From Methanosarcina sp. MSH10X1 (lineage in GTDB: Archaea > Halobacteriota > Methanosarcinia > Methanosarcinales > Methanosarcinaceae): DNA of 64,000 nt. Numbering within the stretch: position 1 is the first letter of the stretch; each line of letters starts with the position of its first letter. The DNA lies in the NCBI RefSeq assembly GCF_004099695.1, contig NZ_SCHL01000003.1, forward strand, positions 124,001 through 188,000, read 5' to 3'. Below, in pieces: positions 1-10,605 of the stretch. A model generated the notes under the pieces. The model made no database searches. It was not told the DNA's origin and saw only the letters and a program-made list of their open reading frames with translations. A program made the position numbers and the translations under genes.

Positions 1-1899
1 TATCAGGTTAACGGTATGGGTTCCCGAAGTTGTGAACTCATAAACTGGATTAGTTACGTTAGAGTCACTGATTCCATCACTGTTAAAGTCCCAGCTCAAT
101 GAGATTGCATTCTCTGAACTGTCACTAAACTGAACCGTAAGAGGAGCAGAACCTTCACTGATATTGGAGCTGAAATTTGCAACAGGAAGTACTGGTATCA
201 AAACAGTTACAGTAGCTGACGTTGAAGCTTTTCTATTTTCATTGCTTACTGTTAAGTTAACAGTGTAGTTTCCTGCTGCAAAGTAAGTATGCATTGGATT
301 CTGCTCAGTTGAGTTTGATTTGTCTCCAAAGTCCCAGTACCATTCAGTTGCGTTTTCAGAGCTGTCGTAAAACTGAACAGTCAGTGGAGCATAACCCTCT
401 ATCGGACTTGCATTAAAATTCGCTACAGGAAGAATAGGTGCTGGCGCATAAGCTTCTGATTTTGAGGCATAAACCGTATTTCCGTCCGGACCTATGTTAA
501 TTCTATTTCCGTTGGGTTCCGGTTCGTTAAAATAGTCTGAGAAAAGATATCCAGTGTCAATGCATGGGGAGTTCATGCTGTCACTTACCCAGGCACTCCC
601 GCTCCACCGCCCGGCTTTTGACTTTAACCGGTAATCATGTCTGTCTCTGTCGGCATACAGGGGATCTGCCTGTATATCCGTAGTCGATGGGTCTACATTC
701 CAATAGTCGCCGCCGGAGTTGTTATAGAAACAATTATTATCCAGAACAAAAGAGTGGGTCCCTGTAAGGAAATTGGATACCCCAGTTGCATTCATTCCAT
801 CCGATGAGCGTCGAGTGTTTGTTATAATGTTATTTCTTGCTGTAACAACATATCCCAGGCCATTCAGAGTTTCAGAATAATACACATTCTTCTGTGCAAT
901 GCCAGCCCCATAGGCTCCGTCAATCACGTTGTTTTCAACAAGGACATTAAAACCATCGGATACGATTCCTCCTATTTTGTTATTGCTGGAGTTCGTTCCG
1001 GTGTCATAAATCTGATTATGGTGGACCGACACATTTGCTGATGAAGGGGAATAAGAACCTGAACCGAAAATCCAGATTCCAGCAAGTGCAGTCCTGTATA
1101 TCGTATTATTGTGGATTTCAATATCATTCATTTCAATTGCAGGATCATTGTATTTCTGAATTTCAATTCCTGAACCCCCGAAGCCTTTCGATGTAATATC
1201 GTTGTTGTAGAAACTCACGTTGTTAGTGTTGTAAACCCTTAGCCCGCTGTTTGTCCGGCAGGTTATTTTGTTATTGTAAGCCTCTACATGCAGGCTGTTG
1301 AGTGCGTATAAAACGTCGTGTCCGAGTAAATATGCCTCGTTATCATGGAAACTTATATTAGAACAGGTTTTAGCTTTCAGACCGTTTCCGTGATTGTTAG
1401 TTAGATACATCTCATGTATATTGATATTCTTACAATTGATCAAGCTAATGAGGTCGTAGTAATCGCTTCCGCTGGTAACGTCAGTATTTCCTTCCCGGTT
1501 TCCGTCAATTGTAAAGCCCTTAATAGTAATATTCTGTCCGACGCTGTCCATCTGTGTAATTAAGGGTTTTTGCTTCGCCCAGCCAGCATGATCAGCCAGT
1601 TTGATCACAGCAGTGGAATCTCCTTCAAGAATGGTATCGTTACCGGTTAAAAGCGTATCACTAACAGTGTACGTAAATGGTCCTTTAAGGTGGACAGTCG
1701 TATAATCAGGGTTTTCAGCTACGAACTGAAGGGCTTGATTAATCTGTATTTGATCATTTATTCCACTGCAATTAAAATCACCACTACCATCTCCCGCAAT
1801 ATAGACAATTGGCGCGGGGGATGTACATAAGACAGTAGGGATGTTTATAAGTATAGAAAGACACATCAGGAAAGAGAGCATCAGCTTTCGATTTTTCAT
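1..1899 (-). CDS. Secreted beta-helix / PKD-repeat surface protein (3' end outside window)
   Basis: The frame stays open from an ATG at 1899 to the window edge (633 codons), so the C-terminus is missing. A GGAG ribosome binding site lies at 1908-1911. The first 25 residues look like a signal peptide (MKNRKLMLSFLMCLSILINI, then a small-residue region). Residues about 30-450 are rich in Asn and short beta-strand turns (HNN, YNN, NNV patterns), typical of right-handed beta-helix NosD/parallel-beta domains. From about residue 490 there are two tandem PKD domains, each with the WDF core (WYWDFGD and SLSWDF) and a VNLTV strand. Such proteins are common Methanosarcina S-layer-associated or polysaccharide-interacting proteins. 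Role at the cell surface is inferred; ligand unknown. Confidence 0.85.
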   Translation of the reverse strand, partial: MKNRKLMLSFLMCLSILINIPTVLCTSPAPIVYIAGDGSGDFNCSGINDQIQINQALQFVAENPDYTTVHLKGPFTYTVSDTLLTGNDTILEGDSTAVIKLADHAGWAKQKPLITQMDSVGQNITIKGFTIDGNREGNTDVTSGSDYYDLISLINCKNINIHEMYLTNNHGNGLKAKTCSNISFHDNEAYLLGHDVLYALNSLHVEAYNNKITCRTNSGLRVYNTNNVSFYNNDITSKGFGGSGIEIQKYNDPAIEMNDIEIHNNTIYRTALAGIWIFGSGSYSPSSANVSVHHNQIYDTGTNSSNNKIGGIVSDGFNVLVENNVIDGAYGAGIAQKNVYYSETLNGLGYVVTARNNIITNTRRSSDGMNATGVSNFLTGTHSFVLDNNCFYNNSGGDYWNVDPSTTDIQADPLYADRDRHDYRLKSKAGRWSGSAWVSDSMNSPCIDTGYLFSDYFNEPEPNGNRINIGPDGNTVYASKSEAYAPAPILPVANFNASPIEGYAPLTVQFYDSSENATEWYWDFGDKSNSTEQNPMHTYFAAGNYTVNLTVSNENRKASTSATVTVLIPVLPVANFSSNISEGSAPLTVQFSDSSENAISLSWDFNSDGISDSNVTNPVYEFTTSGTHTVNLI

Positions 1900-2746
1900 C
1901 TATTTATCTCCTTTATAAGCATATTAACCAGAAAGATACTGATGTTGGCTGGCCTACCAGGCTAGGTTTACAGTATTAACTGTTGTAATCTGTAACTTGG
2001 ATAGTATATCGTCAGATCTGCTTTTTTTACTACTAAGATTAAATCCAATCCAAAAGGTCAAAATTTTCTCCTCAAAACCTGTATTTGAAAAAGCAGCTAG
2101 ATTCATGAATATCGAAGCAACTCTGTAAGCTCTTAATAATTAAGAACAAACTTGCTTTTGGAAAGGCTCGGCCAGAGAACCCTCAGGAAATCTGCTAACA
2201 TTATAAAAAACAGATACTTTTAAACAATATAAATATTTTGTATCAGTTTGGGATGAGACAGGTAACCAGAGTTTTTCCAGTTTGCATTGCAAGGATTAGA
2301 AGGAATATAAAAATTATAAAGGGTATAAAAATTATAAAGGGTATAAAATTTATAAGGGTTATAAAGATTATAAGAATTATAAATATTATAAAGGTTATAA
2401 GAATTATAAGAATAATAACTATCCAAAATATGTATTAGCATAAAAATAATAAGAAAAATCAGAGGTCTGCCTGAAAGAAGGCAACTGCTTAAATCCGATT
2501 TAAATTTCACTGCTCAATTATCGCTGATCATACGAAGCAAAAGAAAAAAATAAAGGTTAATCTATAAAGGTTAATCTTTGTGACCTCTAAACTTTGAATA
2601 ATACTTTCCTATAAACCGTAAATTATTGAGAGAAGCCGGGTTATTCTCCCATTCAATAACCCGCACTCTTTTTTAGAGCTTCTTTTTCAATCTGCGCCTT
2701 CTATAGCTGTCAGGCCATAACAAATAATAACAGTTAAAATCCGGTT
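1900..2746. other. Intergenic region with AT-rich repeat
   Basis: This 850 bp gap between two minus-strand genes holds no ORF that looks real. The open frames on both strands at 2220-2510 are produced by the ATAAAG-type repeat described separately. The leader of the surface-protein gene, with its ribosome binding site, is at the left edge. Confidence 0.6.
2304..2420. repeat. Degenerate AT-rich short tandem repeat
   Basis: About 117 bp are built from imperfect 9-18 bp units of the form ATTATAAAGGGTATAAAA and ATTATAAGAATTATAA. Both strands stay open here and give low-complexity peptides (IIKGIKIIKG or YNSYNLYN), which is a by-product of the repeat and not evidence of a gene. Confidence 0.8.
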
Positions 2747-3349
2747 TCAATGCAAATTTTCCTCGATAACCTCGCCCTTTGGTTCTTTTTCCTTGAAAAT
2801 CTGCCCTTCGAAACAGGAAACTTCGGCTCCTTTAAGCCAGGCGTCAGGCGAAAGACCGGCTTTCAGGCAGGTATGGCCCAGAAACTCGATAGAGTCCATA
2901 TCGTGTTCGGGAGCAACCTGAGGAAGCAGCAGTCCCTGACAGTAACCCTGCCTGACGATCAGCCCATGCTTCCCGATTTCTACACGCTCAGGAAGCTCTT
3001 CCGGAGGAGCATTAATTTTCTCAGGCTGGGTAAGAATCGTTACTTCGACAACTATACTATCAATTTCGTCTTCTCCAACCGGCGGAAAGCGCGGGTCGCG
3101 AGTTGCCGCAGAAATTGCGGAATCCATAATTGCATCCTGAAGCGTGGAATCCGGAAACGGATGCCCTATACAACCCCTCAGGAGCCCATCTTTCGTAAGC
3201 GTGACAAAAACTCCCCTTTTCTCCCCGAAAACCGGCGAAAGCTCAAAATCCAGTTCCTGAGGCTCTGGAAGCCTTTCTTCGGATAGGAACGACTCGATAG
3301 TTTTCCTTGCAAGTTTTACCGCAGCCCTGCCTTCGATATCAGTAAGCAT
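2747..3349 (-). CDS. AMMECR1-domain protein
   Basis: A 200-residue protein covering the whole AMMECR1 family domain, including the conserved [21 protein letters not shown] core (split here as GVFVTL and LRGCIGH) and the [10 protein letters not shown] motif. I chose the ATG at 3349 (protein begins [11 protein letters not shown]), which matches archaeal family members and has a GAGGTG element upstream; a longer frame reaches 3409. The molecular function of the family is unknown; in many archaea it sits near radical SAM genes, but not here. Monocistronic, as both neighbours lie more than 300 bp away. Confidence 0.88.
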   Translation of the reverse strand: MLTDIEGRAAVKLARKTIESFLSEERLPEPQELDFELSPVFGEKRGVFVTLTKDGLLRGCIGHPFPDSTLQDAIMDSAISAATRDPRFPPVGEDEIDSIVVEVTILTQPEKINAPPEELPERVEIGKHGLIVRQGYCQGLLLPQVAPEHDMDSIEFLGHTCLKAGLSPDAWLKGAEVSCFEGQIFKEKEPKGEVIEENLH

Positions 3350-3680
3350 GTATGAACCAACACCTCGTCTTTTATTTTGATACAACGGCATGTAAATCTT
3401 AACCAGCATTAACCTGCAAACATTACCGGCATTACCAGTATTGCCGCAAGTGCCGGCTGTGTATCAGCTACCGGTTATTATGATAATATGTACGTGGAAG
3501 CAGTATAACAGTATGTCTGTAGGAGCTGGTCAAAGTAGACTCCTGACCCTCGCGTATAGGAACCAGAGGAGAAAGAGAAGAAATGATTTTTAAGAGTAAA
3601 GTTAAAAGATTCGACAGAAGATTACTGCCGAATAGAAGAGTTATTATTGCTGATGCGGTGACTTACAGGAAGCAGGACAA
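3350..3680. other. Intergenic region
   Basis: About 330 bp between pgk and the AMMECR1 gene, both on the minus strand. I see no gene or clear structure in it. Confidence 0.5.
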
Positions 3681-4919
3681 TTAAAGTTTCTTAGCTTCCT
3701 GATATCTTTTAGCTGCAGTCCTCAGAGCCTCAACACCCGGAAGCTTTTCCCCGGATAGATAATCAATCAATGCCCCTCCACCTGTGCTGATATGAGAGAA
3801 ACGGTGTGCAAGCCCGAGATGATCGACTTCTGCCGAAATATGCCCACCGCCAATAATCGAGAACTCAGACCTGGTGGCAGCTCTTATAATCTCGTGCGTT
3901 CCAAGGGCAAAATCATCAATTTCGGAAACCCCTGCCGGGCCGTTTAAGACAACGGTTTTTGCACTTTCGATTTCGCTTGTGAAGTTTACGATAGATTCAA
4001 GCCCGATATCATTTATAGGGAGAGAATCGGAATTAAGCTCCGATACAGGCACTTCAATCCGTTTCTTATTATCGTTCAAAGCCACATCCCTGGGAAGACC
4101 GATTTTATCATTGAATTTCTCAAGCAGACCTTTTGCTTTTTCGATCTGATCTTCATAGCCCTGGGATTTGATAAAGTCCAGGTTTACCTTCCCGATATCT
4201 ACACCGGATGCCGCAAGTGCCACATTTGCTACCACTCCGGTTAGGAGTACCCGGTCAGCTCCTCCTTTTACAAGCACATTTTCCGCCACCCGGAGCGAGT
4301 CATCCACTTTCGCTCCCCCGAGCACGAATATTGTTGGCCTTTCTCCTCCTTTGACTCCCCGGTCAAGGGATACGAGCTCCCGTTCCATGACTCTTCCGGC
4401 TCCGGTAGGAAGAACCTCAGTGAATCCGACTACGGAAAGATGGGACCTGTGAGATACGGCAAAAGCGTCATTGAGGAAAATATCCACAAAGGGTGCCAGT
4501 TTTGTAACAGGAAACGTTCTTGCCTGTTCTGCCGGAGTTCTTTCGAGGCTTTCTTCGGAATAAAACCTTACGTTTTCAAGCAGAATGACATCCCCATTTT
4601 CCATCGAAGCAATCCTGGTCTTTGCGTAAGTTCCAAAAATATCGTCCACATAAAGAACCTGTTTGCCCAGGTATTTAGACATCAACTGGGCATGAGGCTT
4701 CATTGTAGTAAAGTCCTTTTTCCCGGGCCTGCTCTGGTGCGCAAGCAAAACAACTTTTGCATCCTCGAGATCCTTCAAGGTGGCAATATGGCTTCGGATC
4801 CGCATATCATCCAGAATATTACCCTGTGGATCCATAGGAGAGTTAAGGTCAACCCTTACAAGAATTGTCTTTCCGTATGTGTCAAAATCGTCAATTGTAA
4901 GAAAGTTTCTAGAAGTCAT
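3681..4919 (-). CDS. pgk: Phosphoglycerate kinase
   Basis: 412 residues, the usual archaeal length. It interconverts 1,3-bisphosphoglycerate and 3-phosphoglycerate in gluconeogenesis/glycolysis. Visible family motifs are the N-terminal substrate site VRVDLNSPMD, the HQSRPG arginine-containing loop, LLENVRFY, the NDAFAVSHR stretch, VLGGAKVDDSL, and the C-terminal nucleotide site STGGGALIDYLSG. The ATG start at 4919 gives an N-terminus that runs straight into the first strand. It stands alone, with about 250 bp of AT-rich upstream DNA shared with the divergent uracil-DNA glycosylase gene. Confidence 0.97.
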   Translation of the reverse strand: MTSRNFLTIDDFDTYGKTILVRVDLNSPMDPQGNILDDMRIRSHIATLKDLEDAKVVLLAHQSRPGKKDFTTMKPHAQLMSKYLGKQVLYVDDIFGTYAKTRIASMENGDVILLENVRFYSEESLERTPAEQARTFPVTKLAPFVDIFLNDAFAVSHRSHLSVVGFTEVLPTGAGRVMERELVSLDRGVKGGERPTIFVLGGAKVDDSLRVAENVLVKGGADRVLLTGVVANVALAASGVDIGKVNLDFIKSQGYEDQIEKAKGLLEKFNDKIGLPRDVALNDNKKRIEVPVSELNSDSLPINDIGLESIVNFTSEIESAKTVVLNGPAGVSEIDDFALGTHEIIRAATRSEFSIIGGGHISAEVDHLGLAHRFSHISTGGGALIDYLSGEKLPGVEALRTAAKRYQEAKKL

Positions 4920-5172
4920 ACCCTCAGCGCACCTTTGTGAATAAGATTTTATATATATTGAAGAATAAAATTTAAAGATAATTTTAAAGAATTTCTTTTC
5001 ATTAAATAGTGGTTATCTTTGTCATGGGATTTTTTCCATAAATAAGTTTGTTTGTATCCAGATCTCATGAGATGGATTACGCATTCTGTATAAAAGCCAG
5101 TAGCAGAAAGGAGCTATATAATTTAAGAATCTATCGAGTTACGGAATAAAATAATTTAATGGGTAGATCCAG

Positions 5173-5766
5173 ATGTCATACGAAAAAGATAACCGTAGAG
5201 ATTTTGAGGAAAGGATCAGAATGATGGTGGAGGCAGGGTATACAACTGTTGGAAGGGAAATAATTAAATGTACACGCTGCCCGCTCCATAAAAGTGCAAT
5301 CAGGAGAGTTATAGGAAGAGGGTCATGTAACCCGAAAGTTTTCTTCATAGGGGAAGCCCCCGGAAAAAATGAAAATGAAACCGGAATCCCGTTCTACGGA
5401 AGGGCAGGAAAAAAGTTTGACAGGATGGTTGAGTATATGGGACTTTCCGCAGAGGATTGGATGGTAACAAACACGGTCAAGTGCCATCCTCCGGAAAACC
5501 GAAAGCCCAGGACAAACGAGATCGAGTGCTGCAAGCCTTTTCTCCTTTCCCAGATAATCCTGCTTAACCCGAAAATTATAATTCTTCTTGGCAATACAGC
5601 CGAAAAGTCTTTTTGTCCCGGAAGAAAACTCGAATGGGGAGTACCTGTCGAGCAAGAAGGACGAACTATCCTGAAATTCTATCATCCTGCAGCCCTCATT
5701 TACACAGCTTCGAAGAAAGAAGTTCAGCGTGCTTTCATTGACAAAAACAGAGACTTATGGAGCTAA
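5173..5766 (+). CDS. Family 4-type uracil-DNA glycosylase (Fe-S)
   Basis: A 197-residue protein with the hallmarks of family 4 uracil-DNA glycosylases. These are the GEAPG active-site motif (residues about 60-64), PFYGRAGKKFD, the TNTVKCHPP stretch and the C-terminal HPAA motif. Cysteines CTRC near residue 36, KC near 107 and CC near 123 match the spacing of the four [4Fe-4S] ligands. It removes uracil from deaminated DNA to start base-excision repair. It is transcribed divergently from pgk and appears monocistronic. Confidence 0.93.
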   Translation: MSYEKDNRRDFEERIRMMVEAGYTTVGREIIKCTRCPLHKSAIRRVIGRGSCNPKVFFIGEAPGKNENETGIPFYGRAGKKFDRMVEYMGLSAEDWMVTNTVKCHPPENRKPRTNEIECCKPFLLSQIILLNPKIIILLGNTAEKSFCPGRKLEWGVPVEQEGRTILKFYHPAALIYTASKKEVQRAFIDKNRDLWS

Positions 5767-6229
5767 AAGTTCCGGATAATAGCCACGACCCTGCAAAACA
5801 GTAATAAAAACTTACCAGACCAGGAATAACCAATTCATAATCCCTCACCTGGAAGGTCCTTGAATCAAGTTTTGTCACCCTGGCTACGTTTCTCAATTTT
5901 ACTCATGGAGTTTATGAGTAATATATCGATTCATAAATTATAAATATCGAGATCCTTACTCTATTATTGGGGTTGTATGGCGGTAAGGGATAAGGATTCA
6001 AATAAAACGATCAGAGCATCTGAAATCAAAGCATCCGGCATCGAGAAATCCGGTAGTGAAGAGCTCAATATGGATATATAATGATTGAAACATCCAGTAT
6101 CAATAGCCAGTATCATAATAAATGCCTGGAATGCAGATGCCTTAACGCCTGATGCCAGATTCCCGAATATACAAATAACATCTGATTATTCTATAATTAA
6201 CCGGAAGAAGATTCTTTGGGAGAGGTAGT
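5767..6229. other. Intergenic region with a possible 34-codon ORF
   Basis: About 460 bp upstream of the Hsp20 gene. A TATA-like stretch (AAATTATAAATATCG, about 5936-5950) precedes a small open frame, ATG 5977 to TAA 6081, encoding 34 mostly polar residues (MAVRDKDSNKTIRASE start). Its ribosome binding site is weak (GGGGTT), so I do not call it a gene. Confidence 0.35.
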
Positions 6230-6526
6230 ATGGCAATGGTAAAAATGACACCTGATATACTTTCATGTTCTGATGACAAGGGAAATATGGAGATTCAAAT
6301 TAATCTGCCTGGAGTGAAGAAAGAGAATATCGAATTAAAGATGGTCGAGGAAGGCTTTTTCATAAGAGCAAAAAGAGAAGAAACAGGGGTTGAATACGCA
6401 GGAACTTATGCATTCTGCTGCCCGGTTGTCCCTCAAAAAGCGGTCGCTAGATACTGTGAGGGGAAACTCGTAGTGATAGTGCCTTACATGGAGTCCTCAG
6501 AAACTGTAAATGTTGAAATCCAGTAA
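6230..6526 (+). CDS. Small heat-shock protein (Hsp20/alpha-crystallin family)
   Basis: A short, 98-residue member that is nearly all alpha-crystallin domain. The conserved INLPGVKKENIELKM segment is at residues 24-38, and the closing strands AVARYCEGKLVVIVP match the A-x-x-x-x-G-V-L-x-I-x-x-P signature of the family. There is no long N-terminal arm and no C-terminal IXI motif is obvious, so oligomer formation may differ from classical sHsps. It likely acts as an ATP-independent holdase. A GGGAGAGGTAGT ribosome binding region precedes the ATG. The ferredoxin gene follows 130 bp downstream in the same direction. Confidence 0.85.
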   Translation: MAMVKMTPDILSCSDDKGNMEIQINLPGVKKENIELKMVEEGFFIRAKREETGVEYAGTYAFCCPVVPQKAVARYCEGKLVVIVPYMESSETVNVEIQ

Positions 6527-6656
6527 GAAACCGGATTAACAAATCGCCATAAGTTAGTATTATTAGCAATATGGATTGAGCTTTCCAATCTGGAAAATGG
6601 ATAATATGGAAAGGAAATGGTTATATGGGAAAGTAATGGATCAGACGGAGGAAGAA

Positions 6657-6851
6657 ATGCACCCAGTAATCGATTATAAAAAATGTACCGGAGCTCTTGC
6701 CTGTTATGAAGTTTGTCCTGCAGAAGTTTTTGATGTAGAGGAAATCGACCGGGTAAAAAGGGCAGTTGTAGCCCGCCCGGAAAATTGCATAGAGTGCGAA
6801 TACTGCGTGGATGCCTGCCCGGAAGATGCTATTGAACTGATTGAAGATTAA
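6657..6851 (+). CDS. Small 2x[Fe-S] ferredoxin with incomplete first cluster motif
   Basis: 64 residues from the ATG at 6657, chosen because a strong GGAGG (6647-6651) lies 5 nt upstream; a frame extending to TTG 6576 adds residues unlike a ferredoxin. The C-terminal motif CIECEYCVDACP is a complete CxxCxxCxxxCP. The N-terminal motif CTGALACYEVCP lacks the second cysteine (Ala instead), so the first cluster may be [3Fe-4S] or need another ligand. Predicted soluble electron carrier; partner unknown. Confidence 0.85.
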   Translation: MHPVIDYKKCTGALACYEVCPAEVFDVEEIDRVKRAVVARPENCIECEYCVDACPEDAIELIED

Positions 6852-6993
6852 ATTGAGAATAAAGCTTAAGCTAAAAATAAAACTAACCAGAATTGACCGG
6901 TGGGACACCGGGTATTTTAAGGCTTTCGGAGAATAAATCGGGTAGAGAATAAGGATTTTTCCGGAAAAGGCAATTTTAAGCTGCAGGTTTGAT

Positions 6994-7743
6994 TCAGTGT
7001 TTCAAAACCAGTCTCATATCCACAGCAAGAGCACCTTTTCCTTCTTCAAAAACCATTAAGGGATTGATCTCGAATTCCTCAATCGCCGGAAAGTCGCAAA
7101 CAAATTTTGAAACCCTGAGGATTACATCAACAAGCGCGTTGATATCCGAAGGCTTTGCCCCCCTGACTCCGGCAAGAAGCGGATAGGTTTTAATTCCAGT
7201 AATAAGCTCTCGGGCTTCTCTTTCGTCAACCGGGGCGATTGCAAACCTGACGTCTTTGAGAATTTCTACATATACCCCGCCGAGCCCGAACATCAGCACA
7301 GGTCCGAAAGTGGGGTCGCGGACCATTCCGAGAATTACCTCCCTGCCCCCTGAGAGCATTGGCTGCAACTGGACGCCTTCAAGGGATGCGTCCGGCATTT
7401 TCTTTGAGATGCTTTCCATCATATCCAGGAAGGTAGCCTTCACTTCGGCAGCGTTTTGCAGGGAGAGTTTGATTCCTCCAATATCGGACTTATGGGAGAT
7501 CTGCGGAGAAACAACCTTCATTACAAGGGGATAGCCTATCTCTTCTGCGGCATTTACAGCTTCCTCTGCAGTTTTTGCAAATGCTGTCTTTACTACAGGA
7601 ATGCCGCAAGCTCTCAGAATATCAAAAGCTTCAAGGCCCAGTACATATCGGTTTTCTGCTCTGGCAGCCTCAAAGATCCTTGCTGCCGGAACCTGATCCT
7701 GTCCGGGTAGATGAGGGACGATACCTGCCTGCTCCATGATCAT
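6994..7743 (-). CDS. ADP-forming acetyl/acyl-CoA synthetase beta subunit (ATP-grasp)
   Basis: 249 residues matching the ATP-grasp beta subunit of nucleoside-diphosphate-forming acyl-CoA synthetase (ATP-grasp_5). Motifs seen: [24 protein letters not shown] (read in two parts), a [25 protein letters not shown] core, and the C-terminal EINPLMVF. The enzyme makes ATP from acyl-CoA, ADP and Pi; the beta subunit alone binds the nucleotide and needs a CoA-binding alpha subunit, which is not in this window. Two in-frame ATGs (7743 and 7737) are possible starts. It lies 270 bp downstream of ack on the same strand, with a duplicated TAAGGGTATTAAT element in the gap (about 7769 and 7799). Confidence 0.88.
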   Translation of the reverse strand: MIMEQAGIVPHLPGQDQVPAARIFEAARAENRYVLGLEAFDILRACGIPVVKTAFAKTAEEAVNAAEEIGYPLVMKVVSPQISHKSDIGGIKLSLQNAAEVKATFLDMMESISKKMPDASLEGVQLQPMLSGGREVILGMVRDPTFGPVLMFGLGGVYVEILKDVRFAIAPVDEREARELITGIKTYPLLAGVRGAKPSDINALVDVILRVSKFVCDFPAIEEFEINPLMVFEEGKGALAVDMRLVLKH

Positions 7744-8011
7744 ATTATAGCCTGAGGACAGTTATTCCTTAAGGGTATTAATTTTGTGATAAACTCTGTA
7801 AGGGTATTAATGTGTGATGATATTGAGCCCTGAAAAACTAAGGAGATAACTCTTTAAAATACGGCAAAATAGCAGAAGACAGAAGAAAAAATAGCAGAAA
7901 TGAAATTTAATAAAAATTTTGTTTCAATAGGAAATATTATTCAGGCTTCTAAACCGAGGAGATTGTTTAAATTAAAAACAGAAAAAGGTAAAGGAGAGAT
8001 CTCCTTTACTA

Positions 8012-9238
8012 TCAGACAGGTACTGAGCTGCGCAGTTTAGCTTCGGTCTCAACAATTTCCTTTGTATCTCTTGCAATGCTAAGTTCTTCATTGGTTGGGA
8101 TAACAAGGACTTTTATCTTCGAATCCGGAGTGCTGATATCGACTTCCTGGCCTCTGATCTTGTTCTTTTCCTCATCAATCTTTATGCCAAAGCCTTCAAG
8201 ACCGGAAAGGATTCTCTTCCTGATGCTTGCGCTGTTTTCTCCAATGCCTGCGGTAAAGACTATTGCATCCACACCATCGAGCACGGCTGTGTACTCACCT
8301 ATTACCTTCTTAATCTTGTATGCAAAGATTTCAAGGGCAAGCTCTGCTTTTTCATTGCCGTGGGACGCTGCTTCGTCCAGGTCCCTGAAATCATTGCTGA
8401 TTCCGGAAACACCCAGTACACCGGACTTCTTGTTCATCAGGGTGTCAATTTCCCTGCTTGACAGGCCTTCCTTCTCCATAACGAAAGGAACGACTGCAGG
8501 ATCAATGGAACCGCATCTGGTACCCATGCAGACCCCTTCAAGCGGGGTAAAGCCCATTGTGGTTTCAACGGATTTTCCGCCTTTAACAGCCGTAATGCTT
8601 GAACCGTTTCCAAGGTGGCAGGTAATAATCTTTGTTTCTTCTAGTGGTTTTCCCAGCATGGCGGCAGCCCTTTTGGTAACGTACATGTGAGAAGTGCCGT
8701 GGAAACCATATTTCCTGACCCCGTGTTTCTCGTACAGGCTGTATGGCAGAGCATACATGAAAGCGTATTTGGGTATTGTCTGGTGGAATGCTGTGTCAAA
8801 AACAGCAACCATTGGCGTTCCAGGCATAATCTCGGCACATGCCTCGATTCCCATCATGTTTGGAGGGTTGTGGAGAGGAGCCAGTTCAAAGCAATCTTTA
8901 ATAGCCTTCTCTACACCTTCATCAATTAAAGCTGAAGCTGTGAACTTTTCGCCACCGTGGACAACCCTATGCCCGACTGCGTTGATTTCTGTCATATCCT
9001 TAATGACACCAAATTCCGAGTCAGTAAGAGCTTTGACTACCTCTTCGAGAGCGATCTTGTGGGTAGGGAGGTCAGTCTGTTTTTCCAGCTTTTTGCCATC
9101 AAACCTCTTCTGAGTAATGATGGAGTTGTCGATACCTATTCTTTCGCAAAGCCCCACTGCAAGGGGGGATTCATTGCTCATATCAATTAGCTGATATTTC
9201 AGGGACGAGCTTCCTGCATTTATTACCAATACCTTCAT
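8012..9238 (-). CDS. ack: Acetate kinase
   Basis: 408 residues from the ATG at 9238, the same length as the characterised Methanosarcina thermophila enzyme; a longer frame starts at 9256 but adds six atypical residues. It phosphorylates acetate with ATP, the first step of acetoclastic methanogenesis. ASKHA-fold motifs are visible: [13 protein letters not shown] at the N-terminus, [43 protein letters not shown], the [17 protein letters not shown] loop, and [11 protein letters not shown]. It follows pta on the same strand after 119 bp, so the two are expected to be co-transcribed as pta-ack. Confidence 0.98.
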   Translation of the reverse strand: MKVLVINAGSSSLKYQLIDMSNESPLAVGLCERIGIDNSIITQKRFDGKKLEKQTDLPTHKIALEEVVKALTDSEFGVIKDMTEINAVGHRVVHGGEKFTASALIDEGVEKAIKDCFELAPLHNPPNMMGIEACAEIMPGTPMVAVFDTAFHQTIPKYAFMYALPYSLYEKHGVRKYGFHGTSHMYVTKRAAAMLGKPLEETKIITCHLGNGSSITAVKGGKSVETTMGFTPLEGVCMGTRCGSIDPAVVPFVMEKEGLSSREIDTLMNKKSGVLGVSGISNDFRDLDEAASHGNEKAELALEIFAYKIKKVIGEYTAVLDGVDAIVFTAGIGENSASIRKRILSGLEGFGIKIDEEKNKIRGQEVDISTPDSKIKVLVIPTNEELSIARDTKEIVETEAKLRSSVPV

Positions 9239-9357
9239 ATGTAAACCCCAGTTCATACATTGCTTTTGATTTACATCTTTTTTTATGATAGAACATTTTA
9301 TGTGTGGAGTTAATAAAAAGCTTCCTAAAATGTTCGTAATTATAAAAATGTCTGAGA

Positions 9358-10362
<1,005 letters not shown>

Positions 10363-10405
10363 TCAACCAACCTCCTATATAATTAGAGTAGCTTAAGTTA
10401 GCTGG

Positions 10406-10425
10406 GTCTTGATATATAAATTTAC
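10406..10425 (-). promoter_or_regulatory. Probable pta-ack promoter (TATA box)
   Basis: On the minus strand TTTATATATC (10411-10420) lies about 50 nt upstream of the TTG start, with A/G-rich bases 5' of it as expected for a BRE. A second TATA-like run (TTATATATATTAC, about 10440-10453) lies further upstream and could be an alternative. Inferred from position and composition only. Confidence 0.45.
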
Positions 10426-10605
10426 GTAAAATGCGTAGTAATATATATAAAAATGAAAGATATATATTTAGACTACCAGCAGATTTTTAGATACAAAGTT
10501 ATTTCCATGAGATAAATAACAATCGGGATAATTTTATAGTAGACATGCAAACTTAAGACAATATTACTGAATATAAATGATAAATTAATATAAAAGAATT
10601 CCGGA

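Noticed and set aside
2220-2510. Overlapping ORFs on both strands
   Set aside because: They are produced by the AT-rich tandem repeat, have low complexity and no ribosome binding sites.
5977-6081. 34-codon ORF upstream of the Hsp20 gene
   Set aside because: The ribosome binding site is weak and the peptide is polar and unremarkable; noted only in the intergenic entry.
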